Source: Streptomyces sp. SLBN-31
GTDB lineage: Bacteria; Actinomycetota; Actinomycetes; Streptomycetales; Streptomycetaceae
Length of the DNA stretch: 64,000 nucleotides
Reading direction: 5' to 3'
NCBI RefSeq assembly: GCF_006715395.1
Contig: NZ_VFNC01000002.1
Location: 744,001 to 808,000 of the forward strand
The position numbers and the translations under genes were made by a program. Below the pieces are notes generated by a model. It saw nothing but the letters and a program-made list of their open reading frames with translations, did no database searches and was not told where the DNA came from. Positions 35,289 to 43,994 of this stretch are shown here, in pieces. Position 1 is the first letter of the stretch. Each line of letters starts with the position of its first letter.

Positions 35289-35314
35289 TTTTCTGACAGG
35301 TAGTCAGATTTCTT
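35289..35314. promoter_or_regulatory. Operator shared with the 51.7-kb operon, copy 1
   Basis: TCTGAC-AGGTA-GTCAGA (35292-35308) is a perfect dyad, flanked by TT on the left and TTTCTT on the right. All 20 bases outside the 6-base centre are identical to copy 2 at 51735-51760. It sits between the divergent EchA19-like and FadD19-like genes. The size suits a TetR-type regulator, not encoded nearby. Confidence 0.7.
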
Positions 35315-35414
35315 CGCGCGAACCCTTCACAGTTGCCGTGCCCTTTGCTCTGATGACCGGCGAACCGACGGATGCGCCTTTCTTCGTCACGGCTGCACGG
35401 GGTCAGGAGGAACG

Positions 35415-37028
35415 GTGGAGTACAACCTTGCGGACCTGTTCGAGTCGGTCGTCGACGTGGTGCCCGACCGCGAGGCCCTGGTGTACATCGACCATCCGGG
35501 GACGGGTGCGGAACGCCGGCTGACTTACGCGGAGCTGGACGCTGCGGCGAACCGGATCGGCCACCACCTGATCGACGCGGGGATCAGGCCCGGCGAGCAT
35601 CTCGGACTGCATCTCTACAACGGCATCGAGTACCTGCAGACGGTGTTCGCCTGCCTGAAGGCGCGGATCGTGCCGGTCAACGTGAACTACCGCTATGTCG
35701 AGGACGAGTTGGTCTACCTGTACCGGGACGCCGACCTGACCGCGCTGGTCTTCGACGCGGAGTTCGACGCACGGGTGGCCGCGGCGCTGCCGCAGTGTCC
35801 GAGGCTGCGTCACCTGGTGCGGGTGGGCGGCGGGGACGAGGGGGTCTCGGCGGCGGTGCCGTTCACCGAGGCCGAGGCGGCGGGCTCGCCGGAGCGCGGC
35901 TTCCCGGCGCGCTCGGGCGACGACCAGTTCATCATCTACACCGGCGGCACCACCGGCATGCCCAAGGGCGTGATGTGGCGTCAGGAGGATCTGTTCTTCT
36001 CGGGGCTGGGTGGCGGGGCGCCGACCGGTGAGCCGGTGAAGAAGCCCGAGGAGCTCGCCGAGCGGGTCGCGGCCGGGGGCAGCGGGATCACGTTCTTCCC
36101 CACTCCCCCGCTGATGCACGGCACCTCGACCCTCACCTCGCTCATCGGTTTCAACTTCGGCCAACGGGTCGTGATCCACCGCAAGTTCGTGCCCGAGGAG
36201 GTGCTGCGGACGATCGAGAAGGAGAAGGTCACCAGCATCTCGCTGGTCGGTGACGCGATGCTGCGGCCGCTGGTCGACGCGCTGGCCGGCCCCATGAAGG
36301 CCACGGACTGCTCGTCGGTGTTCAGCGTCTCCTCCTCCGGGGCGGTGCTGTCGGAGACGGTCCGCAGGCAGTTCCAGGAGCTGCTCCCCCACGCCGTGCT
36401 GCTGAACAACTACGGCTCCTCCGAGTCCGGCTTCAACGGCACGGCGACGGCCGACTCCGGGGCCGGCCAGAGCTTCCGCATCCGTGTCAACTCCCGTACG
36501 CAGGTGGTCGATCCAGCCACCCATGAGCCGGTCGTGGCGGGCGAGGTGGGCCGGGTCGCGCAGTGCGGCCACGTCCCGCTCGGCTACTACAACGACCCGG
36601 CGAAGACCGCCGAGACGTTCTTCGACAAGGACGGTGAGCGCTGGGTGCTGCTCGGGGACATGGCCACGGTGGACGAACACGGCGTGGTCACCGTCCTCGG
36701 CCGGGGTTCGCAGTGCATCAACACCGGCGGCGAGAAGGTGTACCCCGAGGAGGTCGAGCAGGCCCTGAAGTCCCACCCCGACGTGTACGACGCGCTGGTG
36801 GCGGGGGTGCCGGACGCGAAGTGGGGCAACCACGTGGCGGCGGTGGTGCAGTTGCGCGAGGGCGCGGCGCGGCCGTCCCTGGAGGACGTCCAGAGGTACT
36901 GCCGCACCCATCTCGCCGGTTACAAGATCCCCAGGCAGCTGGTGATCACAGAGGCGATACGGCGGTCGCCGAGCGGCAAGGCGGACTACCGGTGGGCCCG
37001 GGACGTCGCGGAGGCCGCCGACCGGTAG
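35415..37028 (+). CDS. FadD19-like steroid/fatty acyl-CoA ligase
   Basis: 537 residues from GTG 35415 with AGGAGG 6 bases upstream. The AMP-binding core has FIIYTGGTTGMPKGVMWRQE (the GGTTG loop and the MWR run typical of FadD19), NNYGSSESGFNG, and the C-terminal GRGSQCINTGGEKVYPEEVE with the adenylating Lys in RSPSGKADYRWA. FadD19 activates C24-branched sterol side chains. The divergent partner operon encodes the EchA19, OB-fold, Ltp4 and Ltp3 homologues, the same set found in mycobacterial Rv3515c-Rv3523. Confidence 0.8.
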   Translation: MEYNLADLFESVVDVVPDREALVYIDHPGTGAERRLTYAELDAAANRIGHHLIDAGIRPGEHLGLHLYNGIEYLQTVFACLKARIVPVNVNYRYVEDELVYLYRDADLTALVFDAEFDARVAAALPQCPRLRHLVRVGGGDEGVSAAVPFTEAEAAGSPERGFPARSGDDQFIIYTGGTTGMPKGVMWRQEDLFFSGLGGGAPTGEPVKKPEELAERVAAGGSGITFFPTPPLMHGTSTLTSLIGFNFGQRVVIHRKFVPEEVLRTIEKEKVTSISLVGDAMLRPLVDALAGPMKATDCSSVFSVSSSGAVLSETVRRQFQELLPHAVLLNNYGSSESGFNGTATADSGAGQSFRIRVNSRTQVVDPATHEPVVAGEVGRVAQCGHVPLGYYNDPAKTAETFFDKDGERWVLLGDMATVDEHGVVTVLGRGSQCINTGGEKVYPEEVEQALKSHPDVYDALVAGVPDAKWGNHVAAVVQLREGAARPSLEDVQRYCRTHLAGYKIPRQLVITEAIRRSPSGKADYRWARDVAEAADR

Positions 37029-37175
37029 GCGCGGGGGCGGGCGTAGTCTTTGCCCGCGGTTGACCTGCGGACCTGAACGGAGGGTGACGGCGGTCCGTAC
37101 GCGAGGTAGGCGGCCCCGACCTGCGGGCCCGGTCCGCCGCACCAGCACCGGGAAACCGTACGGAAGGACCTACGG

Positions 37176-39083
37176 GTGTCGCACCTCACGCCCCCTCGCC
37201 AGCTGCCGGACACGGACGCGGACGCCGACGGGAGCCCGGACCCCGACGTGACGGCGACCGACGACCCCCGGAAGGCCTCCGAGCCGGCCGCCGAGCCGAC
37301 GCCGACGACGCCCACCGCGGCGGAAGCCGCCCCCGAGACCGCCGCCCGCGACGAAGCCGAGCCCGAACCGCAGGAGACCGCCGCCCGCGACGGCGTCGAG
37401 CCGGGCGCGCAGGCCCCCTCCCCCGCCCGCCCCGGCTGGTTCGGCTGGCGGCGGCGCTTCCCCCGTACCGCGCGGGGTGTGTGGCTGGGCACGACCGTGC
37501 TGGCCGCCGTGCTGGTGTTCGTCGTCCTGCTCGTGCCGAACCGGCTGGACTACATCACCGTCCAGTCCTTCCTCCGCCTTCCCGTCGAGGGGATCTTCCT
37601 CGCGGCCGTCCTGCTCGCACTGCCCTCGCGGGCCCGGCGGGTCACGGCCGCCGCCCTCGGTGTGCTCCTAGGACTGTCCGCCGTCCTGAAGTGCCTCGAC
37701 ATGGGCTTCCGCCAGACCCTGGCCAGGCCGTTCGACCTGGTCTTCGACTGGGTCCTGCTCAGCGACGCCGCGGACTTCCTCAAGGACTCCCTCGGCCGCA
37801 CGGGCGAGGTGTTCGCGGTGATCGCGGTGATCGCCCTGGTCCTCGCCGTGCTCGTGCTGAGCGCGCTCGCGACGGTGCGGCTGGCGAACGTAGTGGCCCG
37901 CCACCGCCCCGTGGCCGTGCGTTCCACACTGGTCCTCGGCGTCGTGTGGATCATCTGCTTCACCCTGGGAGTGCAGTTCGGCGGCGTCACGGTGGCCACC
38001 AAGGGCTACGCCCAGTACCTGTCCAACCGTGTGCAGTACGTCAGCGACGGCCTCGGGGACGCCGAGGTCTTCAAGAAGCAGCTCACCGTCGACGCCTACG
38101 CCAAAACCCCCTCCGACCAGCTGCTGACCGGACTGCGCGGCAAGGACGTCATGCTCACCTTCATCGAGAGCTACGGCCGCGTGGCCATCGACGATCCCAC
38201 GATGGGACCGGAGGTCGACGCGACGCTCAAGGCGGGTGACGCCCGGCTGAAGGCCGCGGGCTTCTCCGCGCGCAGCGGCTGGCTCAGGTCGCCCGTGACC
38301 GGTGCGGGCAGCTGGCTCGCCCACTCCACCTTCCTGTCCGGCCTGTGGGTCAAGAACCAGCAGCGGTACCGGACCCTGACCACCAGCGACCGAGCCACCC
38401 TCACCAGCTACTTCCAGAAGACCGGGGCCTGGCGGACGGTAGGCATCGTGCCCGGCGTCCGCAAGGCCTGGCCCGAGGGCAAGTACTTCGGCCTCGACCA
38501 CATCTACGACTCCACGCACCTCGGCTACCAGGGCCCCTACTTCAGCTGGACGCCGGTCCCGGACCAGTTCAGCCTGGAGGCCTTCCAGAAGCTGGAGCAC
38601 GGCAAGAAGAACCGCGACCCGATCATGGCCGAGATCATCCTGGCCTCCAGCCACAACCCCTGGTCGCCCATCGCCCACACGATCGACTGGAAGGACCTCG
38701 GCGACGGCAAGGTCTTCTACAAGATCAAGAAGGAGGGAACCAACCCCACGGAGGTCTGGAAGAGCGCCAAGCGCGTGCGGACCGAGTACCGCAAGGCCAT
38801 CCAGTACTCCCTGGACAGCCTGACCCAGTGGGTCCAGCGGTACGGCGACGACAAGACCGTCCTCGTCTTCCTGGGCGACCATCAGCCCGTCCCGACGGTC
38901 ACCGGGGGCACCAGCAACAGGGACGTGCCGGTCACCGTCGTCGCCCGTGACCCCAAGGTGCTGGAGCGCATCTCCGACTGGGGCTGGACGGAGGGCATCA
39001 AGCCGGCCGACAACGCGCCGGAGTGGAGCATGAACACGTTCCGGGACCGGTTCATGACGGCGTACGGGCCGCAGGACGGGTGA
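37176..39083 (+). CDS. Membrane-anchored sulfatase/phosphoglycerol-transferase-like protein
   Basis: 635 residues from GTG 37176 with GGAAGGA upstream. The first ~85 residues are a cytoplasmic Ala/Glu/Pro tail with a repeated AARD-x-EPE/GAQ pattern. Five membrane segments follow (GVWLGTTVLAAVLVFVVLL to STLVLGVVWIICFTLGVQF). From ~325 an alkaline-phosphatase-superfamily domain faces outside: VMLTFIESYGR at the first metal site and TVLVFLGDHQPVPTV at the second. This LtaS-like layout suggests transfer or hydrolysis of a phosphorylated or sulfated group on a wall polymer or lipid. Monocistronic. Confidence 0.7.
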   Translation: MSHLTPPRQLPDTDADADGSPDPDVTATDDPRKASEPAAEPTPTTPTAAEAAPETAARDEAEPEPQETAARDGVEPGAQAPSPARPGWFGWRRRFPRTARGVWLGTTVLAAVLVFVVLLVPNRLDYITVQSFLRLPVEGIFLAAVLLALPSRARRVTAAALGVLLGLSAVLKCLDMGFRQTLARPFDLVFDWVLLSDAADFLKDSLGRTGEVFAVIAVIALVLAVLVLSALATVRLANVVARHRPVAVRSTLVLGVVWIICFTLGVQFGGVTVATKGYAQYLSNRVQYVSDGLGDAEVFKKQLTVDAYAKTPSDQLLTGLRGKDVMLTFIESYGRVAIDDPTMGPEVDATLKAGDARLKAAGFSARSGWLRSPVTGAGSWLAHSTFLSGLWVKNQQRYRTLTTSDRATLTSYFQKTGAWRTVGIVPGVRKAWPEGKYFGLDHIYDSTHLGYQGPYFSWTPVPDQFSLEAFQKLEHGKKNRDPIMAEIILASSHNPWSPIAHTIDWKDLGDGKVFYKIKKEGTNPTEVWKSAKRVRTEYRKAIQYSLDSLTQWVQRYGDDKTVLVFLGDHQPVPTVTGGTSNRDVPVTVVARDPKVLERISDWGWTEGIKPADNAPEWSMNTFRDRFMTAYGPQDG

Positions 39084-39170
39084 TCCCACGTCCGCCGGGG
39101 GTCGTGGGCCGGGGGCCTTCGGACGGCGTAGCAAGACGCGCCGGGGGCCCGGACCCGTCCCTAGGGTCGA

Positions 39171-39199
39171 AGTGACGGTGAATCGGATTCACCGTCACT
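39171..39199. promoter_or_regulatory. 29-bp perfect dyad in the leader of the excalibur gene
   Basis: AGTGACGGTGAATC and GATTCACCGTCACT are perfect 14-bp arms around one G. It starts just after a -10-like TAGGGT (39162-39167) and ends before the ribosome site AAAGGGA, so it could be an operator at the transcription start or an mRNA hairpin in the leader. Confidence 0.65.
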
Positions 39200-39213
39200 G
39201 AAAGGGACCCGCC

Positions 39214-39630
39214 ATGAACATATGCACACGCACCCTGAGCACGGCCGCGCTGGCGCTCGTCGCGACCGTCGGGCCCGCGGCCGCCGTGGCCCACGCGCAG
39301 AACAACTTCAATTGCCCTGACTTCGCCTTCCAGGAGGACGCACAGGCCGTGTTCAACAGCGATCCGAGCGACCCCAACCGCCTGGACGCGGACAACGACG
39401 GCATCGCCTGCGAGGACCTGCCGCACCGGTCCACGGCCACGGCAACGGCCACCGCTGCCGCCACCGTCGTACCGCAACGGGGTGTCAACGCGGGCCTCGG
39501 CGGCAGCACGGGGCCCGCCGACTTCGAGGTGGTCGGCGGAGTCGGCCTCACCGTCCTCGGTGTCGGCCTGGCGGCCGGTCACCTGGTGCTGCGGCGGCGC
39601 CGCAGGGCCGCGCTGGGCCGGAGGCACTGA
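39214..39630 (+). CDS. Secreted excalibur calcium-binding-domain protein, membrane-anchored
   Basis: 138 residues: signal peptide to AVAHA, then the excalibur domain with [20 protein letters not shown] and the EF-like [14 protein letters not shown] Thr/Ala-rich stretch ([13 protein letters not shown]) follows, and a C-terminal membrane helix ([21 protein letters not shown]) ends in RRRRR. This is the layout of a wall-anchored protein but no LPxTG is seen, so it is probably membrane-held. The leader contains a perfect 29-bp dyad. Confidence 0.75.
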   Translation: MNICTRTLSTAALALVATVGPAAAVAHAQNNFNCPDFAFQEDAQAVFNSDPSDPNRLDADNDGIACEDLPHRSTATATATAAATVVPQRGVNAGLGGSTGPADFEVVGGVGLTVLGVGLAAGHLVLRRRRRAALGRRH

Positions 39631-39644
39631 GGCCGTCCGGTGGG

Positions 39645-40496
39645 TCACCGGTCAAGGAACGCGGCGACCCGCCGCGCGAACCACTCCCCGTCGTCCATCC
39701 ACGGGTAGTGCCCGGCACCGGGCTGGACGTCGAACTCGGCGTTCGGGAACACGTCGGCGGCGGCGCGCGCGAGGTCCGGGCAAGGCCCTCCGTCGAGGCC
39801 GCCGGCGAGGACCAGCACCGGCGCGGTGACCTCGGCGAGGGCGGCGCGGGTGGCGGGCGGGTCGTAGGCGCCGTCGGAGCCGTAGATGTCGTGGGCCTCG
39901 TCGTTGAACTCCGCGTCGGAGCGCGCCATGTGCTCGGCGGCGGCCCGGTCCCAGCGGCCGTAGTAGAACGGCGCGAACACGGGGTCGAAGTCGGACCTTC
40001 CGGCCAGCCAGTCCTCGAAGGCGGGGAACGCCTCCGCGAACCAGGGCTCACCACTGCGCGCACGGGCCGCCGCCAGCCGCTGCTCCCGGGTCGCCCGCAG
40101 GCCCAGTGCCCACGGGATCGCGGTCACCAGGACTAGCCGGGCCACCCGCTGCGGATACCGGGCGGCGTGGAGCATGGCGAGGCTGCCGCCGGCCGAGTGC
40201 GCCAGCACGTCCATGCGCTCCAGCCCCAGGTGGACCCGCAACGCCTCCACGTCGTCCACGAGCCGGTCGCAGCGGTACGTCGCCGGGTCCGCCGGCACCG
40301 CGGAGTCGCCGGTGCCGCGCAGGTCCAGCAGGATCAGCCGCCGATGCGCGGCGAGTCCGCCCAGGTCACCGAGGTAGGAGGAGGCCTGCATGGGCCCGCC
40401 GGGCAGGACGACCAGCGGGGCGCCCTCCCCCCGTGAGTGGTAGGCCAGCTCGGTTCCGTCCGGGGCGGTGAAGGTAGGCATGCCGCCGATCTTCAC
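39645..40496 (-). CDS. Alpha/beta hydrolase, proline-iminopeptidase-like
   Basis: 283 residues. VVLPGGPMQASSYLGDLGGL is the HGG-type oxyanion region, LLDLRGTGDSAVP the conserved strand, and DVLAHSAGGSLAM the nucleophile elbow (Ser in AHSAGG). Asp is in LVLAGGLDGG and His in GAGHYPWMDD. These motifs resemble prolyl aminopeptidases (peptidase S33) and related hydrolases. The GTG at 40496 has GGGGA upstream; ATG 40481 is the alternative. It stands alone. Confidence 0.75.
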   Translation of the reverse strand: MKIGGMPTFTAPDGTELAYHSRGEGAPLVVLPGGPMQASSYLGDLGGLAAHRRLILLDLRGTGDSAVPADPATYRCDRLVDDVEALRVHLGLERMDVLAHSAGGSLAMLHAARYPQRVARLVLVTAIPWALGLRATREQRLAAARARSGEPWFAEAFPAFEDWLAGRSDFDPVFAPFYYGRWDRAAAEHMARSDAEFNDEAHDIYGSDGAYDPPATRAALAEVTAPVLVLAGGLDGGPCPDLARAAADVFPNAEFDVQPGAGHYPWMDDGEWFARRVAAFLDR

Positions 40497-40611
40497 GGAC
40501 GGTCCCCGCGGGTCGCAACGGGGTTCCGCGCCCCGCGGTCCCGGTGAGAAATTCCGGGTGGACCCCTTGCCTGCCCGTGGGTGGCCTGAATTACTTGATC
40601 CCGAAGAGCTC

Positions 40612-40627
40612 GACCGAATGATCGGTC
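40612..40627. promoter_or_regulatory. Palindromic operator before paaK
   Basis: GACCGA-ATGA-TCGGTC is a perfect 6-bp-arm dyad, 37 bases upstream of the paaK start. The CCGA…TCGG arms are typical of TetR-family sites (PaaR-like). No TetR gene is adjacent. Confidence 0.5.
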
Positions 40628-40663
40628 GCCCGAATTGATGTGGTCGGTGAGGGAGAAGCCCCC

Positions 40664-41962
40664 ATGGCGGATGGTGCGGAGCTGCTGGACAGCGGGGAAC
40701 GACTTGACGCGCAGGCGCTGCGGGCGCTGCAGCTGGAGCGGTTGCGGTCCTCGCTGCGGCACGCGTACGAACACGTGCCGTTCTACCGTGAGGCCTTCGC
40801 CAAGGCAGGGGTGCGGCCGGAGGACTGCGAGTCCCTGTCCGACCTCGCGCGTTTCCCCTTCACCACCAAGGCCGACCTGCGCGAGAACTACCCGTACGGG
40901 ATGTTCGCCGTGCCCCAGGACCGCATCCGCCGCATCCACGCCTCCAGCGGGACCACCGGGCGCCCCACGGTCGTGGGCTACACGGACGGCGACCTCTCCG
41001 TGTGGGCCGACGTGGTGGCCCGCTCGCTCCGGGCGGCCGGCGGCAGGCCCGGCGACAAGGTCCATGTGGCCTACGGGTACGGGCTGTTCACCGGAGGTCT
41101 CGGCGCGCACTACGGCGCCGAGCGGCTCGGCTGTACGGTCATCCCGGCCTCCGGCGGCATGACGGCCCGTCAGGTCCAGCTGATCCGGGACCTGGAGCCG
41201 CAGATCATCATGGTGACGCCGTCGTACATGCTCACCCTGCTCGACGAGTTCGAGCGGCAGGGCGTCGATCCGCGCGGTACGTCACTGCGGGTCGGCGTGT
41301 TCGGCGCCGAGCCGTGGACGGAGGAGATGCGGCGGGAGATCGAGGAGAGGTTCGCGATCGACGCCGTCGACATATACGGGCTGTCGGAGGTGATGGGTCC
41401 CGGGGTGGCGCAGGAGTGCGTGGAGACCAAGGACGGGCTGCACATCTGGGAGGACCACTTCTATCCGGAGGTCGTCGATCCCATCACCGGTGACGTGCTG
41501 CCGGACGGCGAGGAGGGCGAGCTGGTGTTCACCTCGCTGACCAAGGAGGCGATGCCCGTCGTGCGGTACCGCACGCGCGATCTGACGCGACTGCTGCCGG
41601 GTACGGCCCGGGTGTTCCGGCGGATGGAGAAGGTCACCGGGCGCAGCGACGACATGGTGATCCTGCGCGGGGTGAACCTCTTCCCGACGCAGATCGAGGA
41701 GATCGTGCTGCGGACGCCGGGGGTGGCGCCCCACTTCCAGCTGAAGCTGACCCGTGAGGGCCGTATGGACGCCCTCACCGTGCGGGCCGAGGCCCGCGCC
41801 GACGCGGGGGCGGAGGTGCGGGAGGCCGCCGCTGCGGCGATCGCCGCGGCCGTCAAGGACGGCATCGGTGTCTCGGTCGCCGTCGAGATCGTCGAACCGG
41901 AGTCCCTGGAGCGGTCGGTGGGCAAGATCCGCCGCATCGTGGACCTGCGCCCGCGCGCCTGA
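40664..41962 (+). CDS. paaK: Phenylacetate-CoA ligase
   Basis: 432 residues, the usual PaaK length. AMP-binding motifs: IHASSGTTGRPTVVGYTDGD (P-loop), YGYGLFTGGLGAHYGAER, YGLSEVMGPGVAQEC, and the C-terminal DDMVILRGVNLFPTQIEE with the catalytic Lys in VGKIRRIV. It converts phenylacetate to phenylacetyl-CoA, the first step of the paa pathway, but no paaABCDE genes are in the window. The ATG has GGAG 10 bases before it. The codons around its stop are the first unit of the tandem repeats that follow. Confidence 0.85.
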   Translation: MADGAELLDSGERLDAQALRALQLERLRSSLRHAYEHVPFYREAFAKAGVRPEDCESLSDLARFPFTTKADLRENYPYGMFAVPQDRIRRIHASSGTTGRPTVVGYTDGDLSVWADVVARSLRAAGGRPGDKVHVAYGYGLFTGGLGAHYGAERLGCTVIPASGGMTARQVQLIRDLEPQIIMVTPSYMLTLLDEFERQGVDPRGTSLRVGVFGAEPWTEEMRREIEERFAIDAVDIYGLSEVMGPGVAQECVETKDGLHIWEDHFYPEVVDPITGDVLPDGEEGELVFTSLTKEAMPVVRYRTRDLTRLLPGTARVFRRMEKVTGRSDDMVILRGVNLFPTQIEEIVLRTPGVAPHFQLKLTREGRMDALTVRAEARADAGAEVREAAAAAIAAAVKDGIGVSVAVEIVEPESLERSVGKIRRIVDLRPRA

Positions 41963-42405
41963 GGCCTGCGGCCTGGCGTGAGCGTGGTCGGGGCGCCGGC
42001 AAGGCCGGGGACGGACGCGGGCCTGCGGCGGCGCACCCGAAATCCCTGACCGGAGGCGGGCCTGCGTCCGCGCGTCTGAGGCCTGCGGCCAGGCGTGAGT
42101 GTGGCTCGGGGCGCCGGCAAGGCCGGGGACGGACGCGGGCCTGCGGCGGCGCACCCGAAAACCCTGATCGGACGCGGGCCCGCGTCCGCACGCCTGACGC
42201 CTGCGGCCAGGCGTGAGCGCGGGTCGGGGCGCAGTCAATGCCAGGGGCGGACGTGGGCCTGCGTCCGCACGCCTGAGATCCGGGATCAGGGGCGGGCCTG
42301 CGTCCGCGCGCCTGTGACCGCGTCATCGGGCGCGGGCCTGCAGCCGCCCGCCGGCGGCCCCCGGGCAGGCGTGGACCCGCGTCCGCGCGAAACCGAAACC
42401 CGTGG
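41961..42405. repeat. Degenerate tandem repeat array after paaK
   Basis: A unit of 117-118 bases starts at 41961 (GAGGCCTGCGGCC), recurs at 42078 and, with more change, at 42196. Conserved landmarks are GGGGCGCCGGCAAGGCCGGG, ACGCGGGCCTGCGGCGGCGC and CTGCGTCCGCGCG; the last also occurs 42236-42405 in shorter spacing. The 3' codons of paaK (CTGCGCCCGCGCGCCTGA) equal the end of a unit, so the array grew from the gene's tail. The region has no credible gene on either strand. Confidence 0.7.
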
Positions 42406-43908
42406 TCAGGCGTTCTCCGCCGCCGTGATGGCGAGGGGCGGTGACATGGGGCGGGTGATGCCGGACAGGTCGCGGAAGACCACGCTGTTGCGGTCGGTGA
42501 CCGAGCGGCCGAGCGCGTGGTGCGGCCACAGCCCGCCGGCCATTCGGCGGCTGCGCTCGCCCCACTCCAGGGCCTCCGCGCCACGCGCCTTGAAGAAGTT
42601 CAGGGCGTAGCCGCCGGAGTGGATCCTGAGCAGGCTGAAACCGCCGGGGTACTCCTTGGCGGCGCCGACCTCCTGCAGGGCGACGTGCGGGGCCTGCGGT
42701 ACGAGGGTGCGCTTGTTGCGGTGGGTGTGGCCGGCGTGATGGAGGAAGACGCCGGGGGTGGTGGCGTAGGCGTCGATGATGGAGCGGGCCTGGCGGCGGC
42801 CGAGGCGCTGTCCCGCGCTGACGGGGAAGAGCGAGTCCCGTACGGTCAGCGGATGATGCCCGAAGACCACGGTGGGCTGTTCCCGGTTCTCCCGCAACCG
42901 GCTGCGGAACCAGGCCAGTTGCTCGGGGCCGAGCCCGCCCGAGTCGGCGCCGTTGCCCCGCTTCTCGTAGGTGTCCAGGCCGATGATCCGCAGACCGCCC
43001 AGCTCGCGGGCGAAGTAGCCGGACTCGTCCGCGCGGCCGAACCCGCGGCGGAAGCCGTCGCCGTCGACGTCCTCCGAGCCGGGCCGGTCGTGGTTGCCGC
43101 GGACGACGAAGTAGTCGCGGTCATGGGTGCCGAAGCCGTCGAGGATGCCCCTGGCGCGGGCCAGGTCGGCAGGGCCGCCGCCGGCGGATATGTCGCCCGC
43201 GGCCAGCAGCAGGTCCGCTCCGCGCCGCAGGGCCTCCTCCACCAGGGCCCGCGTCATGATCTCCGGGTACGGCGGCAGTCCGGGCTCCTGCGACACCCCG
43301 CGCAGCAGGGGGAAGCCGGTCACGAGGCCGGCGACGGTCTCACCGAGGTGCAGGTCGTTGCAGAGGGCGATGGACATCAGGTGGCGGCCGGGCGGCGGCT
43401 GCGGCGTGGTGAAGGCGTACGGGCCGCCGAGCGAGCCCAGGCCGTGCAGGGAGGTGCCCGCGGCGTTGCCGCGCACCAGGTGCAGGGTGGTGGGCCGGGC
43501 GGCCACGCCCCGGGAGCGGGCCTGGTAGTAGTACGTCTGCCCCGGCTCCAGGCCGGTGAGTTCCACGTGGTGGTGGGCGGTGGGCCCGTCCTCGCCCGCG
43601 GTGCGGTTCAGGTGGGACGGGTGGGTGCCGTAGACGACCTCGCCCTCCGTGAGGGCGGGCAGCATGCGGCCGAAGCCGTCGTCGGTGCCGGGGACGCCGG
43701 TGTACCACGTGATGACGGCGCGGTCCTCGGTCAGGGTGACCAGTTCCAGATGGACGGCCGCGATCTGGTGCGGGTGCGGGAGGCGTGAGCGGGCGGCGGA
43801 GGCGGCCCTGAGCAGGGCCGGAGCGAGCAAGGCTCCCGAGCGCAGCACCTCACAGGGGCCGGGGACTCCGGCGAGGGCGGCGAGAGGAGCGGAGAAGCAG
43901 CATCGCAT
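42406..43908 (-). CDS. Purple-acid-phosphatase-like metallophosphoesterase
   Basis: 500 residues if ATG 43908 is used (AGGAGGG 13 bases upstream); ATG 43938 is possible but has that site inside. An N-terminal fibronectin-III-like domain (VTLTEDRAVITWYTGVPGTD to GLEPGQTYYYQARS) is followed by a calcineurin-like core: LCNDLHLGE (D-x-H), LLAAGDISAGGG (GD), FVVRGNHDRPG (GNHD), TVVFGHHPL (GHHP) and HHAGHTHRNK (GHTH). All metal ligands are present. No clear signal peptide, although the N-terminus is Ala/Leu-rich. Role: phosphoester hydrolysis, substrate unknown. Confidence 0.8.
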   Translation of the reverse strand: MRCCFSAPLAALAGVPGPCEVLRSGALLAPALLRAASAARSRLPHPHQIAAVHLELVTLTEDRAVITWYTGVPGTDDGFGRMLPALTEGEVVYGTHPSHLNRTAGEDGPTAHHHVELTGLEPGQTYYYQARSRGVAARPTTLHLVRGNAAGTSLHGLGSLGGPYAFTTPQPPPGRHLMSIALCNDLHLGETVAGLVTGFPLLRGVSQEPGLPPYPEIMTRALVEEALRRGADLLLAAGDISAGGGPADLARARGILDGFGTHDRDYFVVRGNHDRPGSEDVDGDGFRRGFGRADESGYFARELGGLRIIGLDTYEKRGNGADSGGLGPEQLAWFRSRLRENREQPTVVFGHHPLTVRDSLFPVSAGQRLGRRQARSIIDAYATTPGVFLHHAGHTHRNKRTLVPQAPHVALQEVGAAKEYPGGFSLLRIHSGGYALNFFKARGAEALEWGERSRRMAGGLWPHHALGRSVTDRNSVVFRDLSGITRPMSPPLAITAAENA

Positions 43909-43935
43909 GCTTGTTGGGTGCCCTCCTGCCGTATA

Positions 43936-43946
43936 CATGACTCATG
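43936..43946. promoter_or_regulatory. CATGACTCATG dyad, copy 1
   Basis: CATGA-C-TCATG lies 28-38 bases upstream of the phosphoesterase start. The same 11 bases recur at the start of the next gene (45489-45499), a hint of a common regulator. Confidence 0.35.
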
Positions 43947-43994
43947 GTAGCGGTGGCAACACCGGATACGGCAGGAGACCGCTTGTGCATCGCG

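Noticed and set aside
25990..37030. Secondary-metabolite gene cluster governed by the LAL regulator
   Set aside because: No polyketide synthase, peptide synthetase, terpene synthase or typical RiPP genes are seen; the nearby enzymes are catabolic.
41282..42238. Open frames through the paaK tail and repeat array that give repeated Pro/Arg-rich peptides
   Set aside because: They are only the tandem DNA repeat read in another frame; no start with a ribosome site, no family, and they run antisense through paaK.
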